Of a stretch of 64,000 bases of DNA, positions 55,553 to 64,000 are shown piece by piece. A program made the translations under genes and the position numbers. The notes beneath the pieces are model-generated. The model saw nothing but the letters and a program-made list of their open reading frames with translations. It was not told where the DNA came from and searched no databases. The number at the start of each line of letters is the position of its first letter. The stretch's first letter is position 1. This DNA comes from Rivularia sp. T60_A2020_040 (GTDB lineage: Bacteria; Cyanobacteriota; Cyanobacteriia; Cyanobacteriales; Nostocaceae): positions 1 to 64,000 of the forward strand of contig JACYMD010000021.1 in assembly GCA_015272215.1 (NCBI GenBank), written 5' to 3'.

Positions 55553-56872
55553 ATGAGAAAAACCCTTGCTTTGTTTTCCTTGAGCCTGGGAATTGCCTTG
55601 GTTAGCCCGGTGCGTTCAGTTGTCGCTCAGGTGCGTATAATGACAATGCCGCCCTTACCAACTACTCCCTTGAGAGTAGCGCAGCCGGTTATTATACCAA
55701 CTATTCCTCCAACAGTACCGCAACCGCAACCACAACCACAACCGAGCGTTACTCCGGCAACCCCAGTCCTAAAACCAATTGGTTTGTCCAATAACTGTAC
55801 ACCCATGAACGCTTGTTTGGGTTGGGATGACCAACTATTTTGGGGTGGTAAAGAGAAAGGTAAAGCTGGCGATCGTCAAGCGTTAATTGAGTCAATTGAC
55901 CATAGTTTACGTTATTTGCAAAATCCTAGCGCTGCCAGAATTTACCAAAATTATCCCGACAAGGCAATTACATTAGACCGCGTGCGTCGTAGTTTGTTAC
56001 GTTTCCGTCAATTGGTACTCACATCCAAATCCCCAGCAGAATTACAAGCTGCGGTTCGACGCGAGTTTACGTTTTACCAGTCAGTTGGTAACGACGGCAA
56101 GGGTACTGTTAAATTTACTGCATATTATGAGCCGATTTACGAAGCAAGTCGCGTTCCTACCTCAGAATATAAATATCCCATTTATGGATTACCATCCAAT
56201 TTTGAGCAATGGGAAAAACCACACCCCAAAAGAATCGAACTCGAAGGCAAAGATGGTTTATTAGGTAAGGATAGCCCCTTGAGTGGTTTGGAACTATTTT
56301 GGTTTCGCGATCGCTTTGATGCATACTTAGTTCATATTCAAGGTTCCGCCAAACTTGAGTTAACCGATGGTACCGTTACAGGTGTTGGTTATGCTAATGG
56401 TACCGATTATCCTTGGACGAGTATCGGTAAAGAGTTGCTCAATGACGGAAAAATTACCCAGAAACAGGCGACAATGCCTGGTATTATTAACTTCTTCGAG
56501 GGAAATCCCAGCGCTATGGATGATTATCTCCCCCGCTGGGAACGTTTTGTTTTCTTTAGAGATAAAGGCAATACACCAGCTACTGGTAGCATAGGAGTAC
56601 CAGTCACTCCCGAACGTTCCATTGCTACAGATAAGTCTTTGATGCCTCCGGGTGCATTAGCGTTAGTTAACACAAGTTTTCCTTATGTAGGAAACGGCGG
56701 GAATCTAGAGTATCGTAGAGTCAGTAGATTTGTACTTGACCAAGATACAGGTAGCGGGATTAAAACACCCGGAAGAGTCGATTACTTCATGGGTACTGGA
56801 AAAGTCGCAGGTGACAGGGCTGGGGTAACAGGTGGTAACGGAACGTTATACTATTTACTGCTTAAACGATAA
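55553..56872 (+). CDS. mltA: Membrane-bound lytic murein transglycosylase A-type protein (MltA)
   Basis: A 439-residue exported protein. A signal peptide (MRKTLALFSLSLGIALVSPV...) and a Pro/Gln-rich linker come first. The MltA domain follows (YYEPIYEASRVPTSEYKYPI, VGYANGTDYPWTSIGKELL), then the 3D domain with its Asp residues (VLDQDTGSGIKTPGRVDYF and GDRAGVTGGNGTLYYLL). It would cut glycan strands of peptidoglycan with 1,6-anhydro product formation. There is no lipobox Cys at the signal end, so it is probably periplasmic rather than lipid-anchored. Confidence 0.92.
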   Translation: MRKTLALFSLSLGIALVSPVRSVVAQVRIMTMPPLPTTPLRVAQPVIIPTIPPTVPQPQPQPQPSVTPATPVLKPIGLSNNCTPMNACLGWDDQLFWGGKEKGKAGDRQALIESIDHSLRYLQNPSAARIYQNYPDKAITLDRVRRSLLRFRQLVLTSKSPAELQAAVRREFTFYQSVGNDGKGTVKFTAYYEPIYEASRVPTSEYKYPIYGLPSNFEQWEKPHPKRIELEGKDGLLGKDSPLSGLELFWFRDRFDAYLVHIQGSAKLELTDGTVTGVGYANGTDYPWTSIGKELLNDGKITQKQATMPGIINFFEGNPSAMDDYLPRWERFVFFRDKGNTPATGSIGVPVTPERSIATDKSLMPPGALALVNTSFPYVGNGGNLEYRRVSRFVLDQDTGSGIKTPGRVDYFMGTGKVAGDRAGVTGGNGTLYYLLLKR

Positions 56873-56960
56873 ATATAAATGGGTATAAAGCATCAGATAT
56901 AGATTACACTAGAGTCCTTTTCATTAGTTCTGATGGGTTTTGTTTGTCTACCGACGTAAT

Positions 56961-56989
56961 GTAGAGACGTTACATATAACGTCTCTAGA
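56961..56989. repeat. GTAGAGACG-type palindrome, copy 6
   Basis: GTAGAGACGTTACATATAAC followed by GTCTCTAG. A slightly imperfect palindrome inside the first unit of the 81-bp repeat. Confidence 0.85.
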
Positions 56990-57086
56990 CAATTTGGGGA
57001 AAAACTAACCATTCATAATTAATGTGGTGGAGCACTAGAGTCCTTTTCATTAGTTCTGATGGGTTTTGTTTGTCTACCGACGTAAT

Positions 57087-57114
57087 GTAGAGACGTTATA
57101 TATAACGTCTCTAC
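57087..57114. repeat. GTAGAGACG-type palindrome, copy 7
   Basis: GTAGAGACGTTATATATAAC followed by GTCTCTAC. A perfect palindrome at the end of the second unit. It differs from copy 6 by a C-to-T change at the centre that makes it symmetric. Confidence 0.85.
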
Positions 57115-57444
57115 AAGATTTCTGGTAAAATCTGACCACTAGTAAGGATAAATTAACCCGTCAGAATAAATGAAAAATACTCGATGGGTGGTTAAAAATT
57201 TTGTTAATTAATCTATATAATTAATAATTAAAATTATATGTAATTGGATTAATTTCAACTTGTTATTAGATAATATTAGTGAATTTTAAATATAAAAAAG
57301 CAGTTGTGAGAGTAAAAACGTTAATAGAAACAATCTATGGACTTAATTTTCCTTTGTAAACAATTCAATGCATTTAGAATAAAACTTCCACCAATAACGA
57401 CAAAATAAAAACCTTTGTAAATCATTCTCATTCAAATTGTCAAA

Positions 57445-58485
57445 ATGAAATTCAGCGAAATAGTTCAAAAACTGGGTGAAAATGCCACCTTATCTAGTCT
57501 AGCTAACTTGCCAAATCTCGATCCAGAAATTACTACATTAGCAGCCGTTGACGAAGCGACAACAGGCAGTATTAGCTATATAGAAGGACAAAAATTTGCC
57601 CATTTGCTAGATAAAACAACTGCCAATGCTTTGATTTTACCTAACGACGAATCACTGCTTATTCAAGCACAAGAAAAGCAAATAGCTTGGATAGCAGCCA
57701 AAGAACCACGACTTTTATTTGCTCAAACAATCAACTTATTTTATCAACCTTGGCATCCCGCTCCATCCATTCATCCTACTGCCGTAATTCACGAATCCGC
57801 AAAAATTGGCAGCGAAGTTTATATTGGAGCCTATGTAGTAATTGAACAAGGTGTAGAAATTGGCAACAACGTTTGTATTCATCCTCATGTCGTGATTTAT
57901 CCAAATGTGACAATTGGCGATCGCACTGTCTTACACGCTAACTGTACCATCCACGAACGTTCTCGCATTGGTAAAGATTGCGTCATCCACAGTGGAACAG
58001 TTATCGGTGCTGAAGGTTTCGGTTTTGTTCCCACAAAAGAAGGCTGGTTCAAAATGCAGCAATCTGGGTGTACCGTAATAGAAGATAAAGTAGAAATTGG
58101 TTGTAATAGTGCAGTTGACCGTCCCGCAGTCGGAGAAACACGTATCGGTCACAATACAGTTATTGATAATTTAGTACAAATAGGACACGGTACTCAAGTG
58201 GGTTTTGGCTGCGCGATCGCAGGACAATCAGCAACCGCTGGAGGAGTTAAAATAGGTAATCGGGTAATTTTAGCAGGACAATCAGGAATTGCCAATCAAG
58301 TCAAAATCGGTGATGGTGCCATTGTATCCGCAAAGTCCGGAGTTCATAGTAATGTCCCACCAGGGGAAATTGTCTCTGGGAATCCAGCCATCCCTTACAA
58401 GATATATTTGAAATCCTCCGCAATTATTCAAAAATTACCGGAAATCTATCAATACATCAGACAATTGCAGCGGAAATTTCAATAA
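57445..58485 (+). CDS. lpxD: UDP-3-O-acylglucosamine N-acyltransferase
   Basis: A 346-residue lipid A biosynthesis enzyme that adds the second acyl chain from acyl-ACP. The N-terminal UDP-binding domain (about 1-100) is followed by a long run of hexapeptide repeats making a left-handed beta-helix (IGSEVYIGAYVVIEQGVEIG and so on). The catalytic His is in VQIGHGTQ, His248. A short C-terminal helix closes it. acpP, 1.4 kb downstream, supplies the acyl carrier. Confidence 0.93.
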   Translation: MKFSEIVQKLGENATLSSLANLPNLDPEITTLAAVDEATTGSISYIEGQKFAHLLDKTTANALILPNDESLLIQAQEKQIAWIAAKEPRLLFAQTINLFYQPWHPAPSIHPTAVIHESAKIGSEVYIGAYVVIEQGVEIGNNVCIHPHVVIYPNVTIGDRTVLHANCTIHERSRIGKDCVIHSGTVIGAEGFGFVPTKEGWFKMQQSGCTVIEDKVEIGCNSAVDRPAVGETRIGHNTVIDNLVQIGHGTQVGFGCAIAGQSATAGGVKIGNRVILAGQSGIANQVKIGDGAIVSAKSGVHSNVPPGEIVSGNPAIPYKIYLKSSAIIQKLPEIYQYIRQLQRKFQ

Positions 58486-58562
58486 TTTGTTGTTTTATTT
58501 TTGTAACTTTTTTTTGCTCTCTATTCGCGATTGATAAATATGTCAATTAAGTTTGATAGGTT

Positions 58563-58591
58563 GTAGAGACGCTTATAGTATCTCGTCTCTA
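58563..58591. repeat. GTAGAGACG-type palindrome, copy 8
   Basis: GTAGAGACGCTTATAGTATC followed by TCGTCTCTAC. An imperfect palindrome (the centre is not symmetric) between the lpxD and HdrB-like genes, which converge. Confidence 0.8.
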
Positions 58592-58636
58592 CATGGTTTG
58601 GGCAATAAACTAACCCTTAAATCATTTGATTTTCAG

Positions 58637-59527
58637 TCAAAATCCTAATTTTTCTAATAATGGTTTAGTTGAAACAATATGTCTTTGTAAACCAAGTTCT
58701 TGGGGACTAACACCCAAAGCTAATGCGATTAATTGCGGTAAATGTAGCACTGGTAAACCCAACTTATGTCCGATGACTTTTTCAACTTCTGGCTGACGGG
58801 AATCTAAATTGAGGTGACACAAAGGACAAGGAGTAACCATACAATCAGCACCGGCTTCTATGGCTTCTTGGATATGTTTACCCGCCATTTGGAAAGATTG
58901 GGTGGTAGCATAGCTAGAAAGTGGCCAGCCGCAACATTGAGTACGACCTCGGTAATGAATCGGAGTTGCTCCCACCATACGGAAAACATTTTCCATCGCT
59001 TCTGGTTTAAAAGGATCATCGTCAGGCATATTTTGAGCGCGTAGTAAATAGCAACCATAAAAAGCCGCACATTTGAGATTAGTTAGCTTTTTTGTCACCC
59101 GTTTTTCGATTTCTTCTAAACCATAATCCTTGACTAAAGCATAAAGAATATGCTTGACTTCGGTAGTTCCGCGATAAGGTGAACAGCTTTCTTTTTGCAA
59201 CAAACTGTTAACTTTATTTAAGTAAGCAGGATTATTTTGTTCGCAAGCTTTGAGACGTTCATCTACATGACCGATAACACCTTGACAAGTACTGCAATGA
59301 GTTAGTAGAGGTAGATTTAATTCTTCTGCTAAAGAAATATTGCGGGCATTGACTGTATCTTCTAATAGTTGGGAATCTTCCTTGAAAGTACCAGAGCCGC
59401 AGCAAGCTGCCTTTTTGAGTTCAATCAGTTCAATATCTAAAGCTTTGGAAAGAGCGACAGTAGAATAATGTAGCTCTCGGCAGGCACCTTGAGCAACACA
59501 ACCTGGAAAATAAGCGTATTTAAGCAT
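58637..59527 (-). CDS. HdrB-like cysteine-rich domain protein (CCG domains)
   Basis: A 296-residue protein with two CCG domains. The first has YAYFPGCVAQGACRELH, ACCGSG and HCSTCQGVIG, and the second has YGCYLLRA, TQCCGWPLS and TPCPLCHLNLD. These bind an unusual iron-sulfur cluster in heterodisulfide reductase subunit B and occur in related redox subunits of succinate dehydrogenase and lactate-utilisation proteins. Cyanobacteria lack methanogenesis, so the electron partner here is unknown. It is a single gene. Confidence 0.88.
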   Translation of the reverse strand: MLKYAYFPGCVAQGACRELHYSTVALSKALDIELIELKKAACCGSGTFKEDSQLLEDTVNARNISLAEELNLPLLTHCSTCQGVIGHVDERLKACEQNNPAYLNKVNSLLQKESCSPYRGTTEVKHILYALVKDYGLEEIEKRVTKKLTNLKCAAFYGCYLLRAQNMPDDDPFKPEAMENVFRMVGATPIHYRGRTQCCGWPLSSYATTQSFQMAGKHIQEAIEAGADCMVTPCPLCHLNLDSRQPEVEKVIGHKLGLPVLHLPQLIALALGVSPQELGLQRHIVSTKPLLEKLGF

Positions 59528-59931
59528 TTGGAATAGAATACAATTTGATTAATTGGAAAAAGGAAAGTTGAGGTCTTGGAAGTCTTGGGGGAAGATGTTC
59601 TTCGTTAAACTTTCCAACACCAGAGGCAGTTCTAAGTATGGAGTACAAAGTTAACCGTACTCTATATGAGCGCTTGTATGGTATCAAGTTCTTTATCCTT
59701 TATAGTTGATGCTTACTGTTTTATCCGAAGTCGAAGGTTGTGGGTGGGTTGGTGGTATGAACGGTGTCAAGCAACATCAATGGGAAATAAAGGAATAAAC
59801 TTAGTAACAATTGCTGTCGTCCAAACATATATATCGTGTATCCGAACGCGCTTTCCGATAAGATGTATATGCTCAAAAAGGTGATATCCATCAAGAGCAG
59901 AATATAGCAACCCTTAGAGGTATTAAAATCT
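59528..59931. other. Intergenic region upstream of acpP, 404 bp
   Basis: A divergent spacer. A 72-codon frame here (59666-59884) has no coding character. The acpP promoter and leader should be within the right half. No hairpin of note was found. Confidence 0.5.
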
Positions 59932-60183
59932 ATGAATCAAGCGTCCATTTTTGAAAAAGTCAAGAAAATTGTTGCCGAACAGTTAGGTGTTGAGGATGAG
60001 AAAATCACCCCAAATGCTAATTTTGCTAATGACTTAGGAGCAGATTCTTTGGACACGGTGGAATTAGTCATGGCTTTAGAAGAGGAATTTGATATTGAAA
60101 TTCCCGACGAAGCTGCCGAAAAAATTACTACAGTTCAAGAGGCAGTTGACTACATTAACAATAAAGTCGCCGCATCCGCCTAG
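59932..60183 (+). CDS. acpP: Acyl carrier protein
   Basis: An 83-residue acyl carrier protein of fatty acid synthesis. The phosphopantetheine attachment Ser39 lies in [17 protein letters not shown]. The sequence is acidic and helical, as expected. The order acpP-fabF-tkt is a common cyanobacterial arrangement. fabF starts 194 bp downstream. Confidence 0.97.
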   Translation: MNQASIFEKVKKIVAEQLGVEDEKITPNANFANDLGADSLDTVELVMALEEEFDIEIPDEAAEKITTVQEAVDYINNKVAASA

Positions 60184-60377
60184 CACAAGGGATAAATAAT
60201 TGGGAATTGGGGACAAGGTGGGGTGGAAAGTGAGTCGAAACAGGTTAATCAAAAACCCGATCGAAACTTTTTAGTCTCCCTAATGATTAAAATTCTCTTC
60301 TCCTTAGTTCCTAATTTCCAATTAATAATTTCCTAGTTGTTGAACTGCGGCGCTTGTTGAGCCACCATAAAATCATC

Positions 60378-61628
60378 ATGACAGAATTTAAACGTAAGCG
60401 CGTTGTTGTAACTGGTATTGGTGCGATTACACCGATTGGTAACACACCAGAGCAATATTGGGAAGGATTGGCGAGTGGTCGTAATGGTATTGATAAAATT
60501 ACTTTATTTGATGCCTCAAACCATGATTGCCGCATTGCTGGTGAGGTAAAAGATTTCGATCCACATGATTATATGGATCGAAAAGAAGCTAAGCGTATGG
60601 CTCGCTTTGCTCAACTGGGAGTTTCGGCATCAAAACAAGCTCTTGCTGATGCCCAATTAGTTATTAATGACCTGAATGCTGAACAAGTAGGGATTATGCT
60701 TGGTTCTGGCATTGGCGGTATCAAGGTCATGGAAGAGCAGCAAAGTATCTATCTGAATCGTGGTCCAGACCGCTGTAGTCCTTTTATGGTACCGATGATG
60801 ATTGCGAATATGGCTGCTGGCTTAACAGCAATCCATGTTGGTGCTAAAGGACCAAATTCTTGTCCGGTAACAGCCTGTGCCGCAGGTTCTAATGCTATCG
60901 GTGATGCTTTTCGGATCATTCAAGATGGATATGCTCAAGCAATGATTTGTGGTGGATGTGAAGCCGCTATTACACCTTTATCAATTGCTGGATTTGCTGC
61001 TGCCAGAACCCTTTCTACACGCAATCACGACCCCAAAAAAGCCAGTCGTCCTTTTGACAAAGACCGTGATGGGTTTGTCATGGGTGAAGGTGCCGGCATT
61101 TTGATTTTGGAAGAACTCGAACACGCTTTAAGTCGGGGGGCGAAAATTTACGCCGAAATGATTGGCTATGGTATGACTTGTGACGCTTATCATATGACTT
61201 CACCAGTACCCGGTGGAATCGGAGCCGCAAGAGCCATCGAGTTAGCCCTCAAAGATGGCGGAATTACTGCTGAACAAGTAACTTACATCAATGCTCACGG
61301 TACCAGCACTCCGGTTAATGACCCCACCGAAACTGCTGCCATGAAAAAAGCCCTGGGAGAACACGCTTATAAAATAGCAATTAGTTCTACCAAATCCATG
61401 ACTGGTCACTTGTTGGGCGGTTCTGGAGGGATTGAAGGTGTCGCAACAGTATTGGCGATCGCCAATCATCGCATTCCACCCACAATCAATTTGGACAATC
61501 CAGATCCAGAATGCGATTTGGATTATGTCGCCAATGAAAGTCGCGCCCAAGATATTGAGGTAGCACTATCTAATTCCTTTGGTTTTGGTGGTCACAATGT
61601 CACTCTGGCTTTTAAGAAGTACGTCTGA
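60378..61628 (+). CDS. fabF: 3-oxoacyl-ACP synthase II (KASII)
   Basis: A 416-residue thiolase-fold condensing enzyme that elongates acyl-ACP with malonyl-ACP. Catalytic residues are Cys167 in VTACAAGSNAIG, and two His in INAHGTSTPVNDPTE and TKSMTGHLLGG. The last motif is SNSFGFGGHNVTL. The start is ATG 60378 (MTEFKRKRVVVTG); the longer TTG reading from 60354 adds eight residues and is unlikely. It lies in the acpP-fabF pair, so the substrate carrier gene is adjacent. Confidence 0.97.
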   Translation: MTEFKRKRVVVTGIGAITPIGNTPEQYWEGLASGRNGIDKITLFDASNHDCRIAGEVKDFDPHDYMDRKEAKRMARFAQLGVSASKQALADAQLVINDLNAEQVGIMLGSGIGGIKVMEEQQSIYLNRGPDRCSPFMVPMMIANMAAGLTAIHVGAKGPNSCPVTACAAGSNAIGDAFRIIQDGYAQAMICGGCEAAITPLSIAGFAAARTLSTRNHDPKKASRPFDKDRDGFVMGEGAGILILEELEHALSRGAKIYAEMIGYGMTCDAYHMTSPVPGGIGAARAIELALKDGGITAEQVTYINAHGTSTPVNDPTETAAMKKALGEHAYKIAISSTKSMTGHLLGGSGGIEGVATVLAIANHRIPPTINLDNPDPECDLDYVANESRAQDIEVALSNSFGFGGHNVTLAFKKYV

Positions 61629-61954
61629 TAAAGGAAGCATGAAGTATGAAGTACGAACTCAAAATTTATTCTTCATTTTTCATCTTTAACACTTGTTTGT
61701 AGAGGTTTCAGCAGGGTGCAGATACACCTTGCTGGACAAATTAGTTTAATTAAAAACGGAATAACTGTAGCAATCCTCTATACAATTAAACCCAAGTCCC
61801 CATCCTAAATTCTTATTTATGTACTTCTTGTCTGTCAACAGGGAGTAGTGGGATGATAAGAATATAGCTCTGCTGGGAAAATTAAAAAATGACCCGAAGC
61901 GAGCTACACAGAGCTATTAAACAGAACTCTAACGTCGTTAAAAACAATCGTATT
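61629..61954. other. Intergenic region between fabF and tkt, 326 bp
   Basis: It contains a 10-bp hairpin CAGCAGGGTG-CAGATA-CACCTTGCTG (61709-61734) without a T run. The tkt promoter is expected in its right half. In-frame codons extend upstream of the tkt ATG to 61889. Confidence 0.55.
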
Positions 61955-63973
61955 ATGGCTGTTGCAACCCAAACCCAAACCCTCGAACAACTTTGTATTA
62001 ACTCAATTCGCTTTTTAGCAGTTGATGCTGTAGAAAAAGCCAAGTCCGGACACCCCGGATTACCTATGGGCGCTGCGCCAATGGCGTTCGTGCTATGGGA
62101 CCAATTTATGCGCTTTAACCCCAAGAATCCTAAATGGTTCAATCGCGATCGCTTTGTTTTATCCGCCGGTCATGGTTCGATGTTGCAGTATGCTCTGCTT
62201 TATTTAGCGGGCTTCGATAGCGTCACCATAGAAGATATCAAAAATTTCCGTCAGTGGGAATCTAATACTCCCGGACACCCTGAAAACTTCATGACAGCAG
62301 GGGTAGAAGTTACTACCGGACCTTTGGGTCAAGGAATTGCAAATGCAGTCGGTTTAGCAATGGCAGAAGCTCACCTGGCTGCAATGTACAACAAACCCGA
62401 TGCTAAAGTTGTTGACCACTACACTTACTGTATTTTAGGTGACGGTTGCAACATGGAAGGTATTTCTGGTGAAGCTTGTTCTTTTGCCGGACACCAAGGT
62501 TTAGGTAAATTAATTGCCTTGTACGACGACAACCACATCTCCATCGACGGTTCCACCGACGTAGCATTTACCGAAGATGTTTCCAAGCGCTTTGAAGCCT
62601 ATGGCTGGCACGTTCTCCACGTTAAAGATGGTAACAATGGTTTAGACGAAATTGCCAAAGCGATTGAAGAAGCTAAATCTGTCACCGACAAACCCACCAT
62701 GATTAAGGTGACAACCACCATCGGTTACGGTGCGCCCAACAAACAAAATACAGCAGGTATTCACGGTGCTGCTCTTGGTGCTGATGAAATCAAACTTACC
62801 CGCGAAAACTTAGATTGGCAATATGAACCTTTTGTAGTCCCAGAAGATGCTCTCAACCATATGCGTCAAGCAGTGGAGCGCGGTGCTGCTTATGAAGATG
62901 AGTGGAACAAGACTTTTGCTAATTATAAATCAAAATATGCCAAAGAAGCGGCAGAATTTGAGCGTTATTTAACGGGTGCGTTACCCGATGGTTGGGATAA
63001 AGTGTTACCAACATTTACTCCTGAAGAAAAAGGTTTAGCTACTCGTAAATACTCTGAAAGTTGCTTGAATAAATTAGCATCAGTATTACCAGAGTTAATC
63101 GGTGGTTCGGCTGACTTGACTCACTCCAACTTGACCGAAATTAAAGAGTCGGGCGAATTTCAGAAAGGTCAGTACCAAAACCGTAACGTCCACTTCGGTG
63201 TGCGCGAACACGGTATGGGGGCGATTTGTAACGGTATGGCGCTGCACGATTCAGGATTAATTCCTTACGGTGCGACTTTCTTAATCTTCACCGACTATAT
63301 GCGGGCTGCTATCCGTTTATCGGCACTGTCTCATACCGGCACACTTTGGGTAATGACTCACGATTCCATCGGACAAGGTGAAGATGGTCCCACACACCAA
63401 CCAATTGAAACTTTGGCTTCATTAAGAGCTATTCCTAACCTCAATGTAATGCGTCCCGCTGATGGAAATGAAGTTTCCGGATGTTACAAGGTAGCCATTG
63501 AAAGAGCCAAGCAAAAAGACCCTACCTTATTAGCGTTCACTCGTCAAGCTGTACCCAATTTGAAAGGTACTTCTATTGAGAAAGTAGCTAAAGGCGCTTA
63601 CACCTTAGTAGATTGCGATGGAACCCCTGATTTAATTTTGATGGGAACTGGTTCCGAAGTCCAACTTTGTGTCGGTGCTGCCGAAAAACTTACCGCTGAA
63701 GGTAAGAAAGTTCGTGTAGTTTCCATGCCTTGTTGGGAATTATTTGAAGAGCAAGATCAATCTTACAAAGAATCAGTTTTACCCGCATCTGTCACCAAGC
63801 GTGTATCGGTAGAAGCTGCTGCGAGCTTTGGCTGGCATAAATACGTTGGGAGTGAAGGTGCAACAGTAAGTATCGATAGATTTGGTGCTTCTGCTCCTGG
63901 CAATGTTTGTTTAGAAAAATTCGGCTTCAGTGTTGATAACGTCTTGGCAACTGCAAAGAAAGTTTTGGGTTAA
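61955..63973 (+). CDS. tkt: Transketolase
   Basis: A 672-residue thiamine-diphosphate enzyme of the Calvin cycle and pentose phosphate pathway that moves two-carbon units between sugar phosphates. Landmarks: [43 protein letters not shown], the ThDP motif [12 protein letters not shown], and [20 protein letters not shown] 61955 (MAVATQTQ) matches the usual cyanobacterial start. The longer in-frame reading from 61889 adds 22 residues and has no family match. Confidence 0.96.
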   Translation: MAVATQTQTLEQLCINSIRFLAVDAVEKAKSGHPGLPMGAAPMAFVLWDQFMRFNPKNPKWFNRDRFVLSAGHGSMLQYALLYLAGFDSVTIEDIKNFRQWESNTPGHPENFMTAGVEVTTGPLGQGIANAVGLAMAEAHLAAMYNKPDAKVVDHYTYCILGDGCNMEGISGEACSFAGHQGLGKLIALYDDNHISIDGSTDVAFTEDVSKRFEAYGWHVLHVKDGNNGLDEIAKAIEEAKSVTDKPTMIKVTTTIGYGAPNKQNTAGIHGAALGADEIKLTRENLDWQYEPFVVPEDALNHMRQAVERGAAYEDEWNKTFANYKSKYAKEAAEFERYLTGALPDGWDKVLPTFTPEEKGLATRKYSESCLNKLASVLPELIGGSADLTHSNLTEIKESGEFQKGQYQNRNVHFGVREHGMGAICNGMALHDSGLIPYGATFLIFTDYMRAAIRLSALSHTGTLWVMTHDSIGQGEDGPTHQPIETLASLRAIPNLNVMRPADGNEVSGCYKVAIERAKQKDPTLLAFTRQAVPNLKGTSIEKVAKGAYTLVDCDGTPDLILMGTGSEVQLCVGAAEKLTAEGKKVRVVSMPCWELFEEQDQSYKESVLPASVTKRVSVEAAASFGWHKYVGSEGATVSIDRFGASAPGNVCLEKFGFSVDNVLATAKKVLG

Positions 63974-64000
63974 TTTGTCAGTTGAATCATTAAATAATTG

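Larger units (their letters stand above)
56873..57444. other. Intergenic region with tandem duplicated repeat, 572 bp
   Basis: It holds an 81-bp direct repeat, 56907-56987 and 57033-57113 (126 bp apart, one or two mismatches), each ending in a GTAGAGACG palindrome. The rest is AT-rich and should hold the lpxD promoter. Confidence 0.7.

Noticed and set aside
59666-59884. 72-codon frame upstream of acpP
   Set aside because: Odd composition (Cys, Trp, Arg), no ribosome site; the region is better read as the acpP leader.

Overview
The window looks like part of the chromosome of a filamentous, probably heterocyst-forming (Nostocales-type) cyanobacterium. Supporting signs are a psaM gene for a photosystem I subunit, the cyanobacterial glucolipid synthase gene mgdA, a CruP-like carotenoid-cyclase relative, KGK-domain and TPR-CHAT proteins, many GCGATCGC (HIP1) sites, and runs of 7-base tandem repeats (CAACTGT, CTAACTC, TTTAACC). 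The DNA is AT-rich and gene-sparse, with long spacers full of small palindromes. The genus cannot be named from the sequence alone. No tRNA, rRNA, CRISPR array, transposase or prophage gene was found.

Layout. Positions 1-12.8 kb carry housekeeping and unassigned genes: an alpha/beta-hydrolase-fold protein that lacks the usual triad, an epimerase, a Cys glutathione peroxidase, a J-domain/pentapeptide protein, psaM, a TPR protein, a GST, YajQ, a MAPEG protein, a DprA/LOG-like protein, a decayed DUF4188 gene, a BioD/DRTGG protein and an EbsA-like protein. At 13.3-16.9 kb mgdA faces dnaX (no intein). At 17.2-22.3 kb a small protein and a 1322-residue TPR-CHAT protein share a duplicated N-terminal domain; the CHAT His is Tyr. 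At 22.3-27.2 kb lies a small defence island: a MITE, a frameshifted hicA with intact hicB, and an OLD-nuclease plus UvrD-helicase operon of Gabija type. SerC, a Uma2 protein, twin membrane proteins and a CruP-like flavoprotein follow to 33.4 kb.

At 33.8-40.9 kb is an ABC-transporter-dependent surface-polysaccharide cluster: four glycosyltransferases around a Wzm permease and a Wzt ATPase with a C-terminal substrate-binding domain. At 42.0-46.1 kb a dynamin-family GTPase is followed by a KGK protein, a possible KGK relative and an overlapping HNH nuclease gene; this grouping is not one I recognise. After a truncated Uma2 gene come a GH57/DUF3536 protein, a Ca2+/H+ antiporter, a candidate structured small RNA (51.02-51.12 kb), a PAS/GAF sensor kinase, MltA, LpxD, an HdrB-like protein, and the acpP-fabF-tkt run that ends the window.

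The most interesting points are the CHAT/adaptor pair with an altered catalytic His, the dynamin-KGK-HNH grouping, the candidate small RNA, the Gabija-type operon next to a broken toxin gene, and the dispersed GTAGAGACG palindromes, one of which sits where a Uma2 gene is cut off. Function calls are from reading protein sequences by eye; no database search was run.
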